Notes under the pieces: model-generated | Seen by the model: the letters and a program-made list of their open reading frames with translations, nothing else | What the model was told of the DNA's origin: nothing | Database searches by the model: none | Shown here: piece after piece, positions 42,450-51,084 of the stretch | Layout: each line of letters opens with the position of its first letter | Numbering within the stretch: the first letter of the stretch is position 1 | Translations under genes and position numbers: made by a program | Assembly: GCF_000243395.2 (NCBI RefSeq) | Contig: NZ_CM001484.1 | Location: 1,351,568-1,415,567, forward strand | DNA length: 64,000 nt | Direction: 5' to 3' | Source of the DNA: Saccharomonospora glauca K62 | Lineage (GTDB): Bacteria > Actinomycetota > Actinomycetes > Mycobacteriales > Pseudonocardiaceae

Positions 42450-43433
42450 GTGCGGTTGGGGTACACGTTGCTCACCGAACAGGCCGGGCCTCGTGCTCTC
42501 GTGGAGCACGCGGTCCGTGCCGAGCGGGTGGGCTTCGACTTCGCGGTCATGAGCGACCACTACTCGCCGTGGCTGGACTCGCAGGGGCACGCCCCGTACG
42601 CGTGGAGTGTGCTCGGTGCGGTCGCGCAGGCCACGGACCGCGTGGAACTCATGACTTACGTGACCGCCCCGATCATGCGGTACCACCCCGCCGTGGTGGC
42701 CCAGAAGGCCGCCACCGTGCAGTTGCTGTCCGAGGGCCGGTTCCTTCTGGGGCTGGGCGCGGGGGAGAACCTCAACGAGCACGTGGTGGGCCGAGGATGG
42801 CCACCGGTCAACGTGCGCCACGACATGCTGGCCGAGGCACTGCGGATCATCAACGACCTGTTCGACGGCGGTTACACCAACTTCGACGGCGAGTACTACC
42901 GGGTCGACTCGGCGAAGTTGTGGGACCTGCCGGAGGTGCGGCCTCCCGTCGGTGTCGCGGTGTCGGGGGACCAGTCGGTGCGGCGGTTCGCCTCGCTGGC
43001 CGACGCGATGATCGCGGTGCAACCGGAGGAGCGGTTGTGTTCGTTGTGGGACGCCGAACGCGTCGCGGCGAACGCCGAGACGTCCCGCAAGATCGGCCAG
43101 CTCCCGGTGTGCTGGGACTCCGATCCGGAGGCCGCCGTGGCCCGTGCGCACGACCAGTTCCGGTGGTTCGCGGGTGGCTGGAAGGTCAACGCCGAACTGC
43201 CGGGAACGCAGGCGTTCGCGGCAGCCACGCAGTTCGTGACCCCAGCCGACGTCGCGGCCTCGATCCCGTGTGGAGCCGACGTCGAGCGAGTGGTGGACGC
43301 GGCCGAGCCGTTCTTCGCCGCGGGTTTCACCGATCTGGCGCTCGTCCAGATCGGCGGGGAGCACCAGGGTCCGTTTCTCGACGTGGCCGAGCGGGAACTG
43401 TTGTCGGCTCTGCGAGAAGCGGCACCGCGCTGA
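42450..43433 (+). CDS. F420-dependent LLM-class oxidoreductase
   Basis: A 327-residue luciferase-like TIM barrel. FDFAVMSDHYSPWLDSQGHA (about 30-49) is the family cofactor region and LGLGAGENLNEHV (about 100) the second signature. It resembles F420-dependent glucose-6-phosphate dehydrogenase-type proteins. The substrate is not evident. GTG 42450 has GGAAGGAG upstream. It is in line with whiB, 40 bases away, and convergent with the sigma factor gene. Confidence 0.85.
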   Translation: MRLGYTLLTEQAGPRALVEHAVRAERVGFDFAVMSDHYSPWLDSQGHAPYAWSVLGAVAQATDRVELMTYVTAPIMRYHPAVVAQKAATVQLLSEGRFLLGLGAGENLNEHVVGRGWPPVNVRHDMLAEALRIINDLFDGGYTNFDGEYYRVDSAKLWDLPEVRPPVGVAVSGDQSVRRFASLADAMIAVQPEERLCSLWDAERVAANAETSRKIGQLPVCWDSDPEAAVARAHDQFRWFAGGWKVNAELPGTQAFAAATQFVTPADVAASIPCGADVERVVDAAEPFFAAGFTDLALVQIGGEHQGPFLDVAERELLSALREAAPR

Positions 43434-43457
43434 AAGGGGAGCCCGGCGCGGGGAGTC

Positions 43458-44060
43458 TCAGGGGAGCGCACCGGCCAACGTGCGCAGCCGGGCCAGGGCC
43501 CGGTGCTGCGAGGTACGCACGTTGGCCGGTGACAGTCCCAGTGCTCGCGCGGTCTCGCGTGTGGACAGCCCCGCGACGACGCGGAGCAGGAGGATGTCGC
43601 GTTGCCTGGTCGGTAGTTGGCGTAGCAGCCGGTTCAGCTCCCTGCCGAGTTCGGCGTTGAGCGACCTCGGTTCCGGATCGTCGCGGTCGTCGCTCGATCG
43701 TTCGGGAGGGTCGGGGGTGGGGCGACTGCGTTCGCGGGCCAGGAGCCGGAACGCGTCGGCCACCTTGTTCGAGGCGATCGCCCTCACGACGAACAGGAAC
43801 GAGCCGCCGCGGTCGTGGTAGTCCGGCAGGGCCTGCAACACGGCGACGCAGATGTCCTGGGCGACGTCGTCCGCGCAGAGGTAGCCGAAGTCGCGCCTGC
43901 CCAGTTTGGCATGGCAGTACCGCGTCACGACGGGCGCGATCATGCGGGCCAACGTGTGGCGGGCCGGGATGTCGCCCTCGGCGGCGTCGCGGACCACGGG
44001 ATCGATCTGCTCCACGGTCAACGTGGGGGCGGGCGGACCACCGGAGGCGGCACTGTCCAT
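43458..44060 (-). CDS. ECF sigma-70 family sigma factor (SigD/ShbA-like)
   Basis: A 200-residue sigma factor with region 2 (ARHTLARMIAPVVTRYCHAK, then LCADDVAQDICVAVLQALPDY and VRAIASNKVADAFR) and region 4 (LPTRQRDILLLRVVAGLSTRETARALG and SPANVRTSQHRALARLR). The sequence recalls SigD of mycobacteria and ShbA of Streptomyces. No anti-sigma gene is adjacent. The ATG at 44060 follows GGAG and is preferred over an upstream TTG. It is convergent with the F420-type gene. Confidence 0.9.
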   Translation of the reverse strand: MDSAASGGPPAPTLTVEQIDPVVRDAAEGDIPARHTLARMIAPVVTRYCHAKLGRRDFGYLCADDVAQDICVAVLQALPDYHDRGGSFLFVVRAIASNKVADAFRLLARERSRPTPDPPERSSDDRDDPEPRSLNAELGRELNRLLRQLPTRQRDILLLRVVAGLSTRETARALGLSPANVRTSQHRALARLRTLAGALP

Positions 44061-44182
44061 CGTCGGCTCCACGGGCGGCAAGGGAACGCCGTCGGTCCGG
44101 CAGCGGCGGCGAGCGTGCGAGAGGTCGGCCGCGACGAGGACCGGTGCGGGAGAGCGGTGCCGTGGCCACGACCGTGGGCTTC

Positions 44183-44188
44183 ATGCTA
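44183..44188 (-). promoter_or_regulatory. Possible -10 box of the sigma factor gene
   Basis: On the minus strand TAGCAT, with TGGTTC 17 bases upstream as a weak -35, would give a leader of about 115 bases before the ATG at 44060. Confidence 0.35.
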
Positions 44189-44246
44189 GGTGGTGACGTG
44201 ACGGCGAACCAGGGGATGCGCCGACCGATCCCGCGACCGCCGGGTG

Positions 44247-44555
44247 TCACCACGGCAGTGCCACGAGCGCGAGGACGGCCGCCGCCGTCACCAGGAACGC
44301 CACGGCGGCGAGAGCCGTCCTCGGCGGCGCGGGCGGGGTGACGCGGCGGAGGTCCCGGTCGCGTTTCACGCCCGCGACCGTGAGGACCACCGTGGTGAGG
44401 GCGGTGCACGCCGCGGCGGCGGTCAACGAGCTCCATCCCGTGCGTGCCGTGTGGTACAGCAACAACAACGACACCGCCCCGGCACCCAGCGCGCTGCGTT
44501 GCCAGGCTAGTCCCGTGCGTTCGGACGGCAGCCCGCGCTCCGGTTCGCCGCTCAT
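44247..44555 (-). CDS. DUF202 membrane protein
   Basis: A 102-residue protein with GLPSERTGLAWQRSALG (about 8-24), the DUF202 signature, and three hydrophobic segments. Its start overlaps the previous DUF202 gene by 4 bases. Function unknown; the pair probably forms a membrane complex. Confidence 0.82.
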   Translation of the reverse strand: MSGEPERGLPSERTGLAWQRSALGAGAVSLLLLYHTARTGWSSLTAAAACTALTTVVLTVAGVKRDRDLRRVTPPAPPRTALAAVAFLVTAAAVLALVALPW

Positions 44556-44893
44556 CCCGTCACCACCAGGACGGCCGCCACCACGGTGATGACGAGCACC
44601 ACCGCCGAGACGACGGGCAGCAGTGGACTGCGGGGCAGCGGCTCCCCGCGGCGCATGGCCCGTTGGATACGCCACCAGCGTGGGTAGGCGAGGGCGGACA
44701 GCAACGTGGCCAGGCCGACGCACAGCGCCGCCAGGAGTGTGCGAGCCGACTCGGTGGCCAGGCCCGGCACCAACTGGTGCACCGCGACGCCTCCGGCGAC
44801 GAGCCCGAGCGAGGTACGAATCCAGGCGAGGAAGGTGCGTTCGTTGGCGAGGGTGAACCGGTAGTCCGGATCGGTTTCGTCGTGATCGGTCAC
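44552..44893 (-). CDS. DUF202 (YidH-like) membrane protein
   Basis: A 113-residue protein with FTLANERTFLAWIRTSLG (about 12-29) and three transmembrane segments. GTG 44893 gives the usual length of the family; a GTG at 44926 would add 11 residues. It is translationally coupled to the second DUF202 gene (ATGA). Confidence 0.8.
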   Translation of the reverse strand: MTDHDETDPDYRFTLANERTFLAWIRTSLGLVAGGVAVHQLVPGLATESARTLLAALCVGLATLLSALAYPRWWRIQRAMRRGEPLPRSPLLPVVSAVVLVITVVAAVLVVTG

Positions 44894-44942
44894 GTCACCA
44901 CGATGAGGGGTGCTCCGATCCGACACGGACGGTGGTCGTCGG

Positions 44943-45365
44943 TCACTCGGTGTCGGCGACGGCCTTCACGGCTTCGTCCACGTCGGAATGGACGGGCATC
45001 TGCGAGACGAGGCCCGTGGCCTCCAGAGGACGCAGGACCACGCGTTTGGTGGCCACGACCGCCCACGCGAGCTTGTCGTTCGTCGCCTTCTCCGACAGCT
45101 CGGCCAACACGGACAGTCCCGCGGAGCCGAGGAATCCGACACCGTCGAGGTCGATCACGAGCCCGTTGCCGGCGCTCGTGTGCTGTTCCACCCACTGCCG
45201 CAACTCCGGGGCCGACAGCAGGTCCACCTCGCCGGAGACGTGCGCCACCACCACGTCGCCCGACCGTCGTTCGGTGTCGATGCGCATGCCGTGGCTGTCC
45301 AGTGGGCGTGGCTGCGCGGCAGGCGTCGACTGGGAGGTCAGGGTGTTCGGGTCGGTGCTACGCAC
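44943..45365 (-). CDS. STAS-domain anti-sigma factor antagonist
   Basis: A 140-residue RsbV/SpoIIAA-like protein: an N-terminal tail of about 28 residues, then the STAS domain (VVVAHVSGEVDLLSAPELRQ) with the phosphorylatable Ser in GFLGSAGLSVL (about 85). In its unphosphorylated form such a protein sequesters an RsbW-type kinase and frees a stress sigma factor. No kinase gene is close. GTG 45365 follows AGGG. It diverges from the DUF5709 gene whose promoter looks SigB-like. Confidence 0.87.
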   Translation of the reverse strand: MRSTDPNTLTSQSTPAAQPRPLDSHGMRIDTERRSGDVVVAHVSGEVDLLSAPELRQWVEQHTSAGNGLVIDLDGVGFLGSAGLSVLAELSEKATNDKLAWAVVATKRVVLRPLEATGLVSQMPVHSDVDEAVKAVADTE

Positions 45366-45558
45366 TGTGTTGTCCCTCCGTAGCGGTTCGGACAGGGCAC
45401 ACGGGCGGACGTTCGAGATCCCGGCGTGAACGAAGTGCGGGGGATGAAGTCTGCCGTGGTTCGCGGCTGCCTCGTGCCAACCGCTCTTCCCACCGTAGGA
45501 AGGCCGCCGTCCGTGGCGCAACCTTTTGCCCGTTCTGCTCACCCGGACTTTGCACAGC

Positions 45559-45584
45559 GTTTGAGGGGGCCACTGTCCGGGTAC
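45559..45584 (+). promoter_or_regulatory. SigB/SigF-type promoter of the DUF5709 operon
   Basis: GTTT, a 16-base spacer and GGGTAC are a full match to the consensus of actinobacterial SigB/SigF-type sigma factors. Transcription would start near 45592, 49 bases before the ATG at 45641. Confidence 0.65.
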
Positions 45585-45640
45585 ACCGGTACTTCTACTT
45601 CGCACTCCGCGAACACGTGACCACGCAAGGGAGGGTGCCG

Positions 45641-46123
45641 ATGAGTGATGGCGGCGAACCAGTGACTCCGCCGCAGGACACCGGCATGCCGGACAGCGCC
45701 GAGACCGATCCGGCCGCGCTCAATAGCGCCGAGGACCTGGACGAGGATCGGCTGCGGCTCGATCCGCTCGAAGAGGGCATGGACCCGCCGGAACACTGGA
45801 GCGAGGCCGATCGCTACGGCATGACCCCGTTCGAACAGCAGCAGGGGGAATCCCTCGACGAACGCGTGCGGCAGGAGCGCCCCGACGTTCGGGAGACGGA
45901 TCTCCCCGAGCGTCCCGTCGCCGCGACCCCCGACGACGAACTGGACGAGACAGTGGACGACCTCGCGGCCGACGACGTCGCGGTGGACGCCGAACCCGTG
46001 CCGCCGGACGAGGATTTCGGACGATTCGAGGGCCGGGGCGTGGGGACGGAGCGGAACGCGGACCAAGCGGACGGACCGGTGGTGAACGCCCGTACTCCCG
46101 AGGACCCGGAGGCCGGACGGTGA
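45641..46123 (+). CDS. DUF5709 family protein
   Basis: A 160-residue acidic soluble protein. DLDEDRLRLDPLEEGMDPPE (about 30-49) and the nearby YGMTPFEQQQGESLDERV are the DUF5709 signature. It is mostly charged and likely disordered outside this core. AAGGGAGG precedes the ATG. The SigB-type promoter suggests a stress role; function unknown. Confidence 0.85.
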   Translation: MSDGGEPVTPPQDTGMPDSAETDPAALNSAEDLDEDRLRLDPLEEGMDPPEHWSEADRYGMTPFEQQQGESLDERVRQERPDVRETDLPERPVAATPDDELDETVDDLAADDVAVDAEPVPPDEDFGRFEGRGVGTERNADQADGPVVNARTPEDPEAGR

Positions 46124-46581
46124 GTTCGGCGGGTGCGGAAGTGCGAGGGCTCGCCGAACGCCTCGTGAAGGTCGTTCGACGTGACGACGTGGAAGGACTG
46201 TCCGCGTTGCTCACACGTGTCGTCAGCCCTCCCGACGACCGCCTCTACGAGCCCGTGCTCGCGGAGCTCGTGACAGCGGTGGTGAGGGAGCTCCGGCGAG
46301 ACGACGCGGACGAGGGACAGCCGCGGGGAACCTACACCGCCGACCTGGTGGACGCGGACCACAACGACGTCCCCATCGACGAGGTCGACCCGGCTCTTCG
46401 CGCGGTGCTGCGTGCCGTGCTGGCGCAGCTCAACGGCGACGTCGACGACGCACGGTTCCAACTCTCGCTGGTGGCCGCCGACCCGGAGCCGCTCGCCCGG
46501 CTCGACGCGCTGTGGCACGCCCTGCTGTGGGTCAGTGTGCTCGACGACTCGGCCACCGACCGCGGGGCCGACCCGAACTGA
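46120..46581 (+). CDS. Conserved hypothetical protein in the DUF5709 operon
   Basis: A 153-residue, helix-rich acidic protein without Cys or membrane segments (RGLAERLVKVVRRDDVEGL, then LVTAVVRELRRDD). Its GTG overlaps the DUF5709 stop by 4 bases, so the two are co-translated. No family recognised. Confidence 0.75.
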   Translation: MSSAGAEVRGLAERLVKVVRRDDVEGLSALLTRVVSPPDDRLYEPVLAELVTAVVRELRRDDADEGQPRGTYTADLVDADHNDVPIDEVDPALRAVLRAVLAQLNGDVDDARFQLSLVAADPEPLARLDALWHALLWVSVLDDSATDRGADPN

Positions 46582-46612
46582 CGGCGACGACGCTCGGGGC
46601 GAGGGGTTTCAC

Positions 46613-47242
46613 GTGGTGCGTCACGAGGGAGCGCGGAACTACCTACCTCGGGAGCGGAGCCTGTCGGCGTTGCGTGAGGCGGCGAGGGGATGCCGGGGTT
46701 GCGACCTCTACGCCGACGCGACCCAGACGGTCTTCGGAGAGGGACCGGAGCATGCCCGGATCGTCATGGTGGGCGAGGTTCCCGGCGATCGAGAGGATCG
46801 CGAGGGGGCACCGTTCGTCGGCCCCGCGGGCGGATTGCTCGATCGCGCCCTCGCCGAGGCCGGTATCGACCGGGACACCGTGTATCTGACCAACGCCGTC
46901 AAACACTTCCGTTTCGACACCAAAGGCGGCAGGCGCGTCCACAAGACACCGACTCGGTCGCAGACCGTGGCGTGCAAGCCGTGGTTGATGGCCGAACTGG
47001 ACGCCGTCCGGCCCGAATTGGTGGTCGCCCTCGGTGCCACGGCGGCGCAGTCCTTGTTCGGCCCGGACTTCCGGGTGAGTTCCCGGCGCGGACAGGTGCT
47101 GGAACTACCGGAGATCGACGACCCACCGCTCGCCGTCGCGACCGTGCACCCGTCGGCCGTGCTCCGAGCCCGAGACGCCGATCGCGAACGCGCGTACGCC
47201 GCGTTCGTCGCCGACCTCACCACGGCGGCGCGAGCACTGTGA
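46613..47242 (+). CDS. UdgX family uracil-DNA glycosylase
   Basis: A 209-residue family 4-like uracil-DNA glycosylase. CRGCDLY (about 26) and further Cys residues would bind a 4Fe-4S cluster, GEVPGDREDREG (about 53-64) is motif A, and the inserted GGRRVHK loop (about 104-110) has the His that in UdgX forms a covalent bond with the uracil-site sugar. It is 31 bases after the preceding gene and may share its SigB-type promoter. GTG 46613 and 46616 are both possible. Confidence 0.88.
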   Translation: MVRHEGARNYLPRERSLSALREAARGCRGCDLYADATQTVFGEGPEHARIVMVGEVPGDREDREGAPFVGPAGGLLDRALAEAGIDRDTVYLTNAVKHFRFDTKGGRRVHKTPTRSQTVACKPWLMAELDAVRPELVVALGATAAQSLFGPDFRVSSRRGQVLELPEIDDPPLAVATVHPSAVLRARDADRERAYAAFVADLTTAARAL

Positions 47243-47342
47243 CCGCCGCGGGAGTCCGGCCGCTCGGCGCGGGGGCGGCGAATCGGCGCGAATGCCCCTA
47301 CGGTGGGAGTGGCAGCTGTACTCCAATGAAGGGAACACCGAC

Positions 47343-47636
47343 ATGCTCGCCATGACCGACGCTGCCGCCGAGGCGATCAACGTTCTGACCGCCCAGGACG
47401 GGCAGGACTCCGCCGGGCTGAGGTTCGCGCTGCGGGAGGAGACGGAGGAAGGGGCACAGCTCGCGTTGTCGATCGCCTCGGAGCCCGAAGCGGGCGACCA
47501 GGTTCTCGGCACGGACAGCGGTGCCAGGGTCTTCCTCGAACCCCAGGCCGCGACGTTCCTCGACGACAAGGTGCTCGACATCCAGCAGGACGAGGAGGGT
47601 CAGCTCAACTTCGCCGTGATGCTGCAGCAGGGTTGA
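47343..47636 (+). CDS. HesB/IscA-like protein without cysteines
   Basis: A 97-residue protein with the beta-rich plan of A-type iron-sulfur carriers (MTDAAAEAINVLTAQ, GLRFAL, then FLDDKVLDIQ), but none of the three Cys that bind the cluster. Actinobacterial relatives are annotated HesB-like or adhesin-like. It cannot carry an iron-sulfur cluster in the usual way. ATG 47343 follows AAGGGA. Confidence 0.72.
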   Translation: MLAMTDAAAEAINVLTAQDGQDSAGLRFALREETEEGAQLALSIASEPEAGDQVLGTDSGARVFLEPQAATFLDDKVLDIQQDEEGQLNFAVMLQQG

Positions 47637-47705
47637 TCCGTTTGGTCGTCGGTCATCGGTGGTACGTCGCTTCCGAGCACACCGGACAGGGGCGACCACC
47701 GATGA

Positions 47706-47722
47706 CCCGCCGGGCCGGCGGG
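47706..47722. repeat. GC palindrome before the alcohol dehydrogenase gene
   Basis: CCCGCCGG-G-CCGGCGGG is a near-perfect palindrome with 8-base arms, 17 bases upstream of the ATG. It may act as an operator or a leader hairpin. Confidence 0.45.
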
Positions 47723-47739
47723 CGAGCGAGGGAGACGCC

Positions 47740-48924
47740 ATGAAGGCCGTGACCTGGCAGGGGAAACGCGACGTTCGGGTGGAGGAAGTACCCGACCCGA
47801 AGATCGAGAAGCCCACCGACGCGGTGATCAGGGTGACCTCGACGGGCATCTGCGGGTCCGACCTCCACCTCTACGAGGTACTCGGTGCCTTCCTCGACCC
47901 CGGCGACATCCTCGGCCACGAACCGATGGGGGTCGTCGAGGAGGTCGGCAGCGAGGTCGAGAACCTCAAACCGGGCGACCGGGTGGTCGTGCCTTTCAAC
48001 GTCTCGTGTGGACATTGCTTCTACTGTGACCGGAACTTGTACTCGCAGTGCGAGACCACCCAGGTCACCGAACACGGCAAGGGTGCCGCGCTGCTGGGGT
48101 ACACCAAGCTCTACGGGCAGGTTCCCGGTGGTCAGGCCGAGCGGCTGCGCGTGCCCTTCGCGAACTTCGGACCCATCAAGGTGCCGGAAGGGCCGCCCGA
48201 CGAGCGGTTCCTCTACCTGTCCGACGTGGTGCCCACCTCCTGGCAGGCCGTGGAGTACGCCGACATCCCCGTCGGGGGTTCCGTTCTGGTCCTGGGGCTC
48301 GGGCCGATCGGGCAGATGTGCGCGCGAATCGCCTTCCACCGGGGCGCCGGCAGGGTGCTCGGCGTCGATCTCGTGGACGAGCGCCTCGACATGGCGCGCA
48401 GGTACGGCGTCGACACGATCGACCTGCGGGAGCACAAGCACGTGGCCGAGGCGGTGCGCGACCGCACCGACGGTCGGGGCACCGACTCGGTGATCGACGC
48501 CGTGGGCATGGAGGCGCACGGTGCGCCGGTGACGGGGCTGGCCCAGCAGCTGGCGACGCTGTTGCCCGCTCCGCTGGCCGCCAAGGCCGTGGAGAAGATG
48601 GGGATCGACCGGCTGGCCGCGCTCCATACGGCCATCGACGCCGTTCGCCGCGGCGGCACGATCTCATTGTCCGGTGTGTACGGTGGCATGGTCGACCCGT
48701 TGCCGATGATGACCTTGTTCGACAAGCAGATCCAGCTCCGCATGGGACAGGCGAACGTGCGTGCCTGGGTCGACGACATCATGCCGTTGCTCACCGGCGA
48801 CGGCGACCCGTTGGGCGTCGAGGACCTCGCCACCCATCACCTGCCGCTGACGGAGGCGCCGGGGGCCTACGAGATGTTCCAGAAGAAGCGCGACGGCGCT
48901 ATCAAGATCGTGCTTCAGCCGTAG
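47740..48924 (+). CDS. Zinc-dependent alcohol dehydrogenase (FDH-like subfamily)
   Basis: A 394-residue medium-chain dehydrogenase. The catalytic zinc site uses Cys of GICGSDLH (about 38) and GHEPMG (about 65); the structural zinc is held by CGHCFYCDRNLYSQC (about 90-104). LGLGPIGQM starts the Rossmann fold. The insertion around residues 265-290 is typical of the glutathione-independent formaldehyde dehydrogenase-like subfamily. The substrate is unproven. GAGGGAG precedes the ATG; the 3' end overlaps the glycerate kinase gene by 10 bases. Confidence 0.9.
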   Translation: MKAVTWQGKRDVRVEEVPDPKIEKPTDAVIRVTSTGICGSDLHLYEVLGAFLDPGDILGHEPMGVVEEVGSEVENLKPGDRVVVPFNVSCGHCFYCDRNLYSQCETTQVTEHGKGAALLGYTKLYGQVPGGQAERLRVPFANFGPIKVPEGPPDERFLYLSDVVPTSWQAVEYADIPVGGSVLVLGLGPIGQMCARIAFHRGAGRVLGVDLVDERLDMARRYGVDTIDLREHKHVAEAVRDRTDGRGTDSVIDAVGMEAHGAPVTGLAQQLATLLPAPLAAKAVEKMGIDRLAALHTAIDAVRRGGTISLSGVYGGMVDPLPMMTLFDKQIQLRMGQANVRAWVDDIMPLLTGDGDPLGVEDLATHHLPLTEAPGAYEMFQKKRDGAIKIVLQP

Positions 48925-50033
48925 GCCCGCATCGAGCGGACGACCGAGGCCGTCGCGGCGCGCAGCAGCTCGGCCGCTCGCCGTAGGGCGTCCTCGCTCG
49001 ACACCGCGTCGTCCACGAGGGCGCGCCAGGCCGTGATCCCCGCCGTGGTGAGGTCGTCCGGGGGCAACACGATGCGGCCCGCGACGGCGGCCACCGGCAC
49101 CCCGGCTCGCCGGGCGAGTTCGGCGACCCCGGCCGGGGCCTTCCCGGCCAGGCTCTGTGCGTCCAGGGAACCCTCGCCGGTGATGACGAGGTCGGCTCCC
49201 CGGACGGCGTCGGCGACTCCCGTGACGGCGGCGACCAGCTCGAAGCCCGACTCGACCTCGGCGCCCAGGGCGATGGCGGCTCCGGCGACGCCGCCTCCCG
49301 CCCCCGCGCCGGGGACCTCGGTGATCTCGCGGGCACCCGCGCGGGTGAGCGCGTCCGCCCAGGCGCGCAGGCCCGCTTCGAGGTGTCGCACTTCCGCGGC
49401 ACCCGCGCCCTTCTGGGGGCCGAACACCGCCGCGGCTCCGTAGGGACCCAACAGCGGGTTGGTGACGTCGGTCGCCACCTTGAGATCGACGCCGGTGAGC
49501 AGCCGTCGTACCTCGGTGAGGTCCACGGTCGCCACCGAGGTCAACGCTCCGCCTCCCAGCTCCACCGGATTGCCTCGCGCGTCGTGGATCGTCGCGCCGA
49601 GCGCACGCAGCATGCCCGCGCCGCCGTCGGTGCTCGCCGTGCCGCCCACCGTCAGCACCACGCCGTGGGCGCCGTGTTCGACGGCGTGCCGGACGAGTTG
49701 GCCGACGCCGTGGGTGTGGGCGCGCAGTGCCGTCCGCGGGTCCGGGTCGACGTACTCGATCCCGCAGGCACGGGCCGATTCCACGTAGGCCCGGTCGTCG
49801 AGGACCACGTAGTGCGCGGCGACCGGTTCCGACAGCGGACCGGTGACCTCGACGTCGATCCTGCGGCCGCCCGCGGCGAGCAGGACGTCGAGGGTGCCCT
49901 CACCACCGTCGGCGACGGGGCAGCGGTCGACGCGGGCGTCGACGACGTCGCGGACCCCCGCCGCCATGGCCTCGGCTGCCTCGACCGCGGTGAGGCTGCC
50001 CTTGAACTTGTCCGGGGCGACGACCACGCGCAC
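48915..50033 (-). CDS. Glycerate kinase (GarK family)
   Basis: A 372-residue kinase. APDKFKGSLTAVEAAEAM (6-23) is the family start, CPVADGGEGT (about 38) and GGTASTDGGAGM (about 130) line the active site, and TGEGSLDAQSLAGKAP (about 286) is highly conserved. It phosphorylates glycerate, usually to 2-phosphoglycerate. It starts 2 bases after the hydroxyacid dehydrogenase gene, with GGAG upstream. Together they would turn glyoxylate or hydroxypyruvate into a glycolytic intermediate. Confidence 0.93.
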   Translation of the reverse strand: MRVVVAPDKFKGSLTAVEAAEAMAAGVRDVVDARVDRCPVADGGEGTLDVLLAAGGRRIDVEVTGPLSEPVAAHYVVLDDRAYVESARACGIEYVDPDPRTALRAHTHGVGQLVRHAVEHGAHGVVLTVGGTASTDGGAGMLRALGATIHDARGNPVELGGGALTSVATVDLTEVRRLLTGVDLKVATDVTNPLLGPYGAAAVFGPQKGAGAAEVRHLEAGLRAWADALTRAGAREITEVPGAGAGGGVAGAAIALGAEVESGFELVAAVTGVADAVRGADLVITGEGSLDAQSLAGKAPAGVAELARRAGVPVAAVAGRIVLPPDDLTTAGITAWRALVDDAVSSEDALRRAAELLRAATASVVRSMRAYG

Positions 50034-50035
50034 GG

Positions 50036-51001
50036 TCAGCTCCGCACCGGAGTCGGGGGTTCCTCGCCGCGCAGCACGGCGACGGCGTTGCGTGCGGCGA
50101 GCACGGCCATCGCCGTGCGGGTCTCCGTGGTGGCCGATCCCAGGTGCGGGGTGAGGGCCACGTTCTCCAGTTCCAGGAGCGCGGGATGGACCTCGGGTTC
50201 CTTTTCGAACACGTCGAGTCCCGCGCCCGCGATCACGCCCCGCGCGAGGGCCTCGGCGAGGGCCTCCTCGTCCACCACGGGGCCTCGGGTGGTGTTGATC
50301 AGAAACGCGGTGGGCTTCATCGAAGCGAGCGCGTCGGCGTCGATGAGGTGTCGCGTCTGCGGGGTGAGCGGGCAGTGCAGTGAGACCACGTCGGAGGAAC
50401 GCAGCAGTTCCTCCAGGGGCAGGTACCGGGCCGACAGTTCTCGTTCGACGTCCTCGGCGGCACGGCGGCGTCCGGTGTAGACGATGTCCATGCCGAAGGC
50501 CCGTGCCCGGCGGGCGACGGCCGTGCCGATCTGGCCGAGTCCCACGATGCCGAGTGTCTTGCCCTGCAGGCCGGTGCCGAGCAGGAAGCCGAGGTGGAAC
50601 TGCCACGGTTTGCGGTCGCGCAGCAGCCGCTCGCCCTCCCCGAGTCTGCGGGTCACCGACAGCAGCAGACCGAAGGCCAGGTCGGCGGTCGCGTCCGTGA
50701 GGACTCCGGGGGTGTTGGTGACGACGACGTCGCGGGCGTGCAGCGCCGGAACGTCGATGTTGTCGTAGCCGACGGCGATGGTGGAGACCACCTTCAGCTG
50801 GGGGCCCGCCGCGTCGGCGAAGGCTCCGTCCACCCGGTCCTGCAGCGTGCTCACCACCGCGTCGGCGCCCGCGACGGCGGCGTGCAGTTCCTCGGTGGAC
50901 AGCAGGTGGTCGGGTTCGGGAAGCCACACCTGTCCCGCCTCGCGCAGCAGCTCCAGGGCGGGCTCGGGGATCTTCCTGGTCACCACGATCCGGGGTTTCA
51001 C
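50036..51001 (-). CDS. D-2-hydroxyacid dehydrogenase (hydroxypyruvate/glyoxylate reductase)
   Basis: A 321-residue NAD(P)-dependent dehydrogenase. GLGQIGTAVARR (about 151) is the nucleotide motif, and the catalytic Arg, Glu and His are in INTTRGPVVDE (Arg), FEKEPEVHP (Glu) and LTPHLGSAT (His, about 286). The sequence fits the GRHPR group. The start is a GTG with GAGGA upstream. It heads a two-gene operon with glycerate kinase, which supports hydroxypyruvate or tartronate-semialdehyde-type use. Confidence 0.91.
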   Translation of the reverse strand: MKPRIVVTRKIPEPALELLREAGQVWLPEPDHLLSTEELHAAVAGADAVVSTLQDRVDGAFADAAGPQLKVVSTIAVGYDNIDVPALHARDVVVTNTPGVLTDATADLAFGLLLSVTRRLGEGERLLRDRKPWQFHLGFLLGTGLQGKTLGIVGLGQIGTAVARRARAFGMDIVYTGRRRAAEDVERELSARYLPLEELLRSSDVVSLHCPLTPQTRHLIDADALASMKPTAFLINTTRGPVVDEEALAEALARGVIAGAGLDVFEKEPEVHPALLELENVALTPHLGSATTETRTAMAVLAARNAVAVLRGEEPPTPVRS

Positions 51002-51084
51002 GTCGCGGTCGTCCTCTCCCTGTGGTGGGCGGGCAATGCCGGTTGCACCTTAACGGGATCGGCCGTTCTTGACGACGCTGATAC

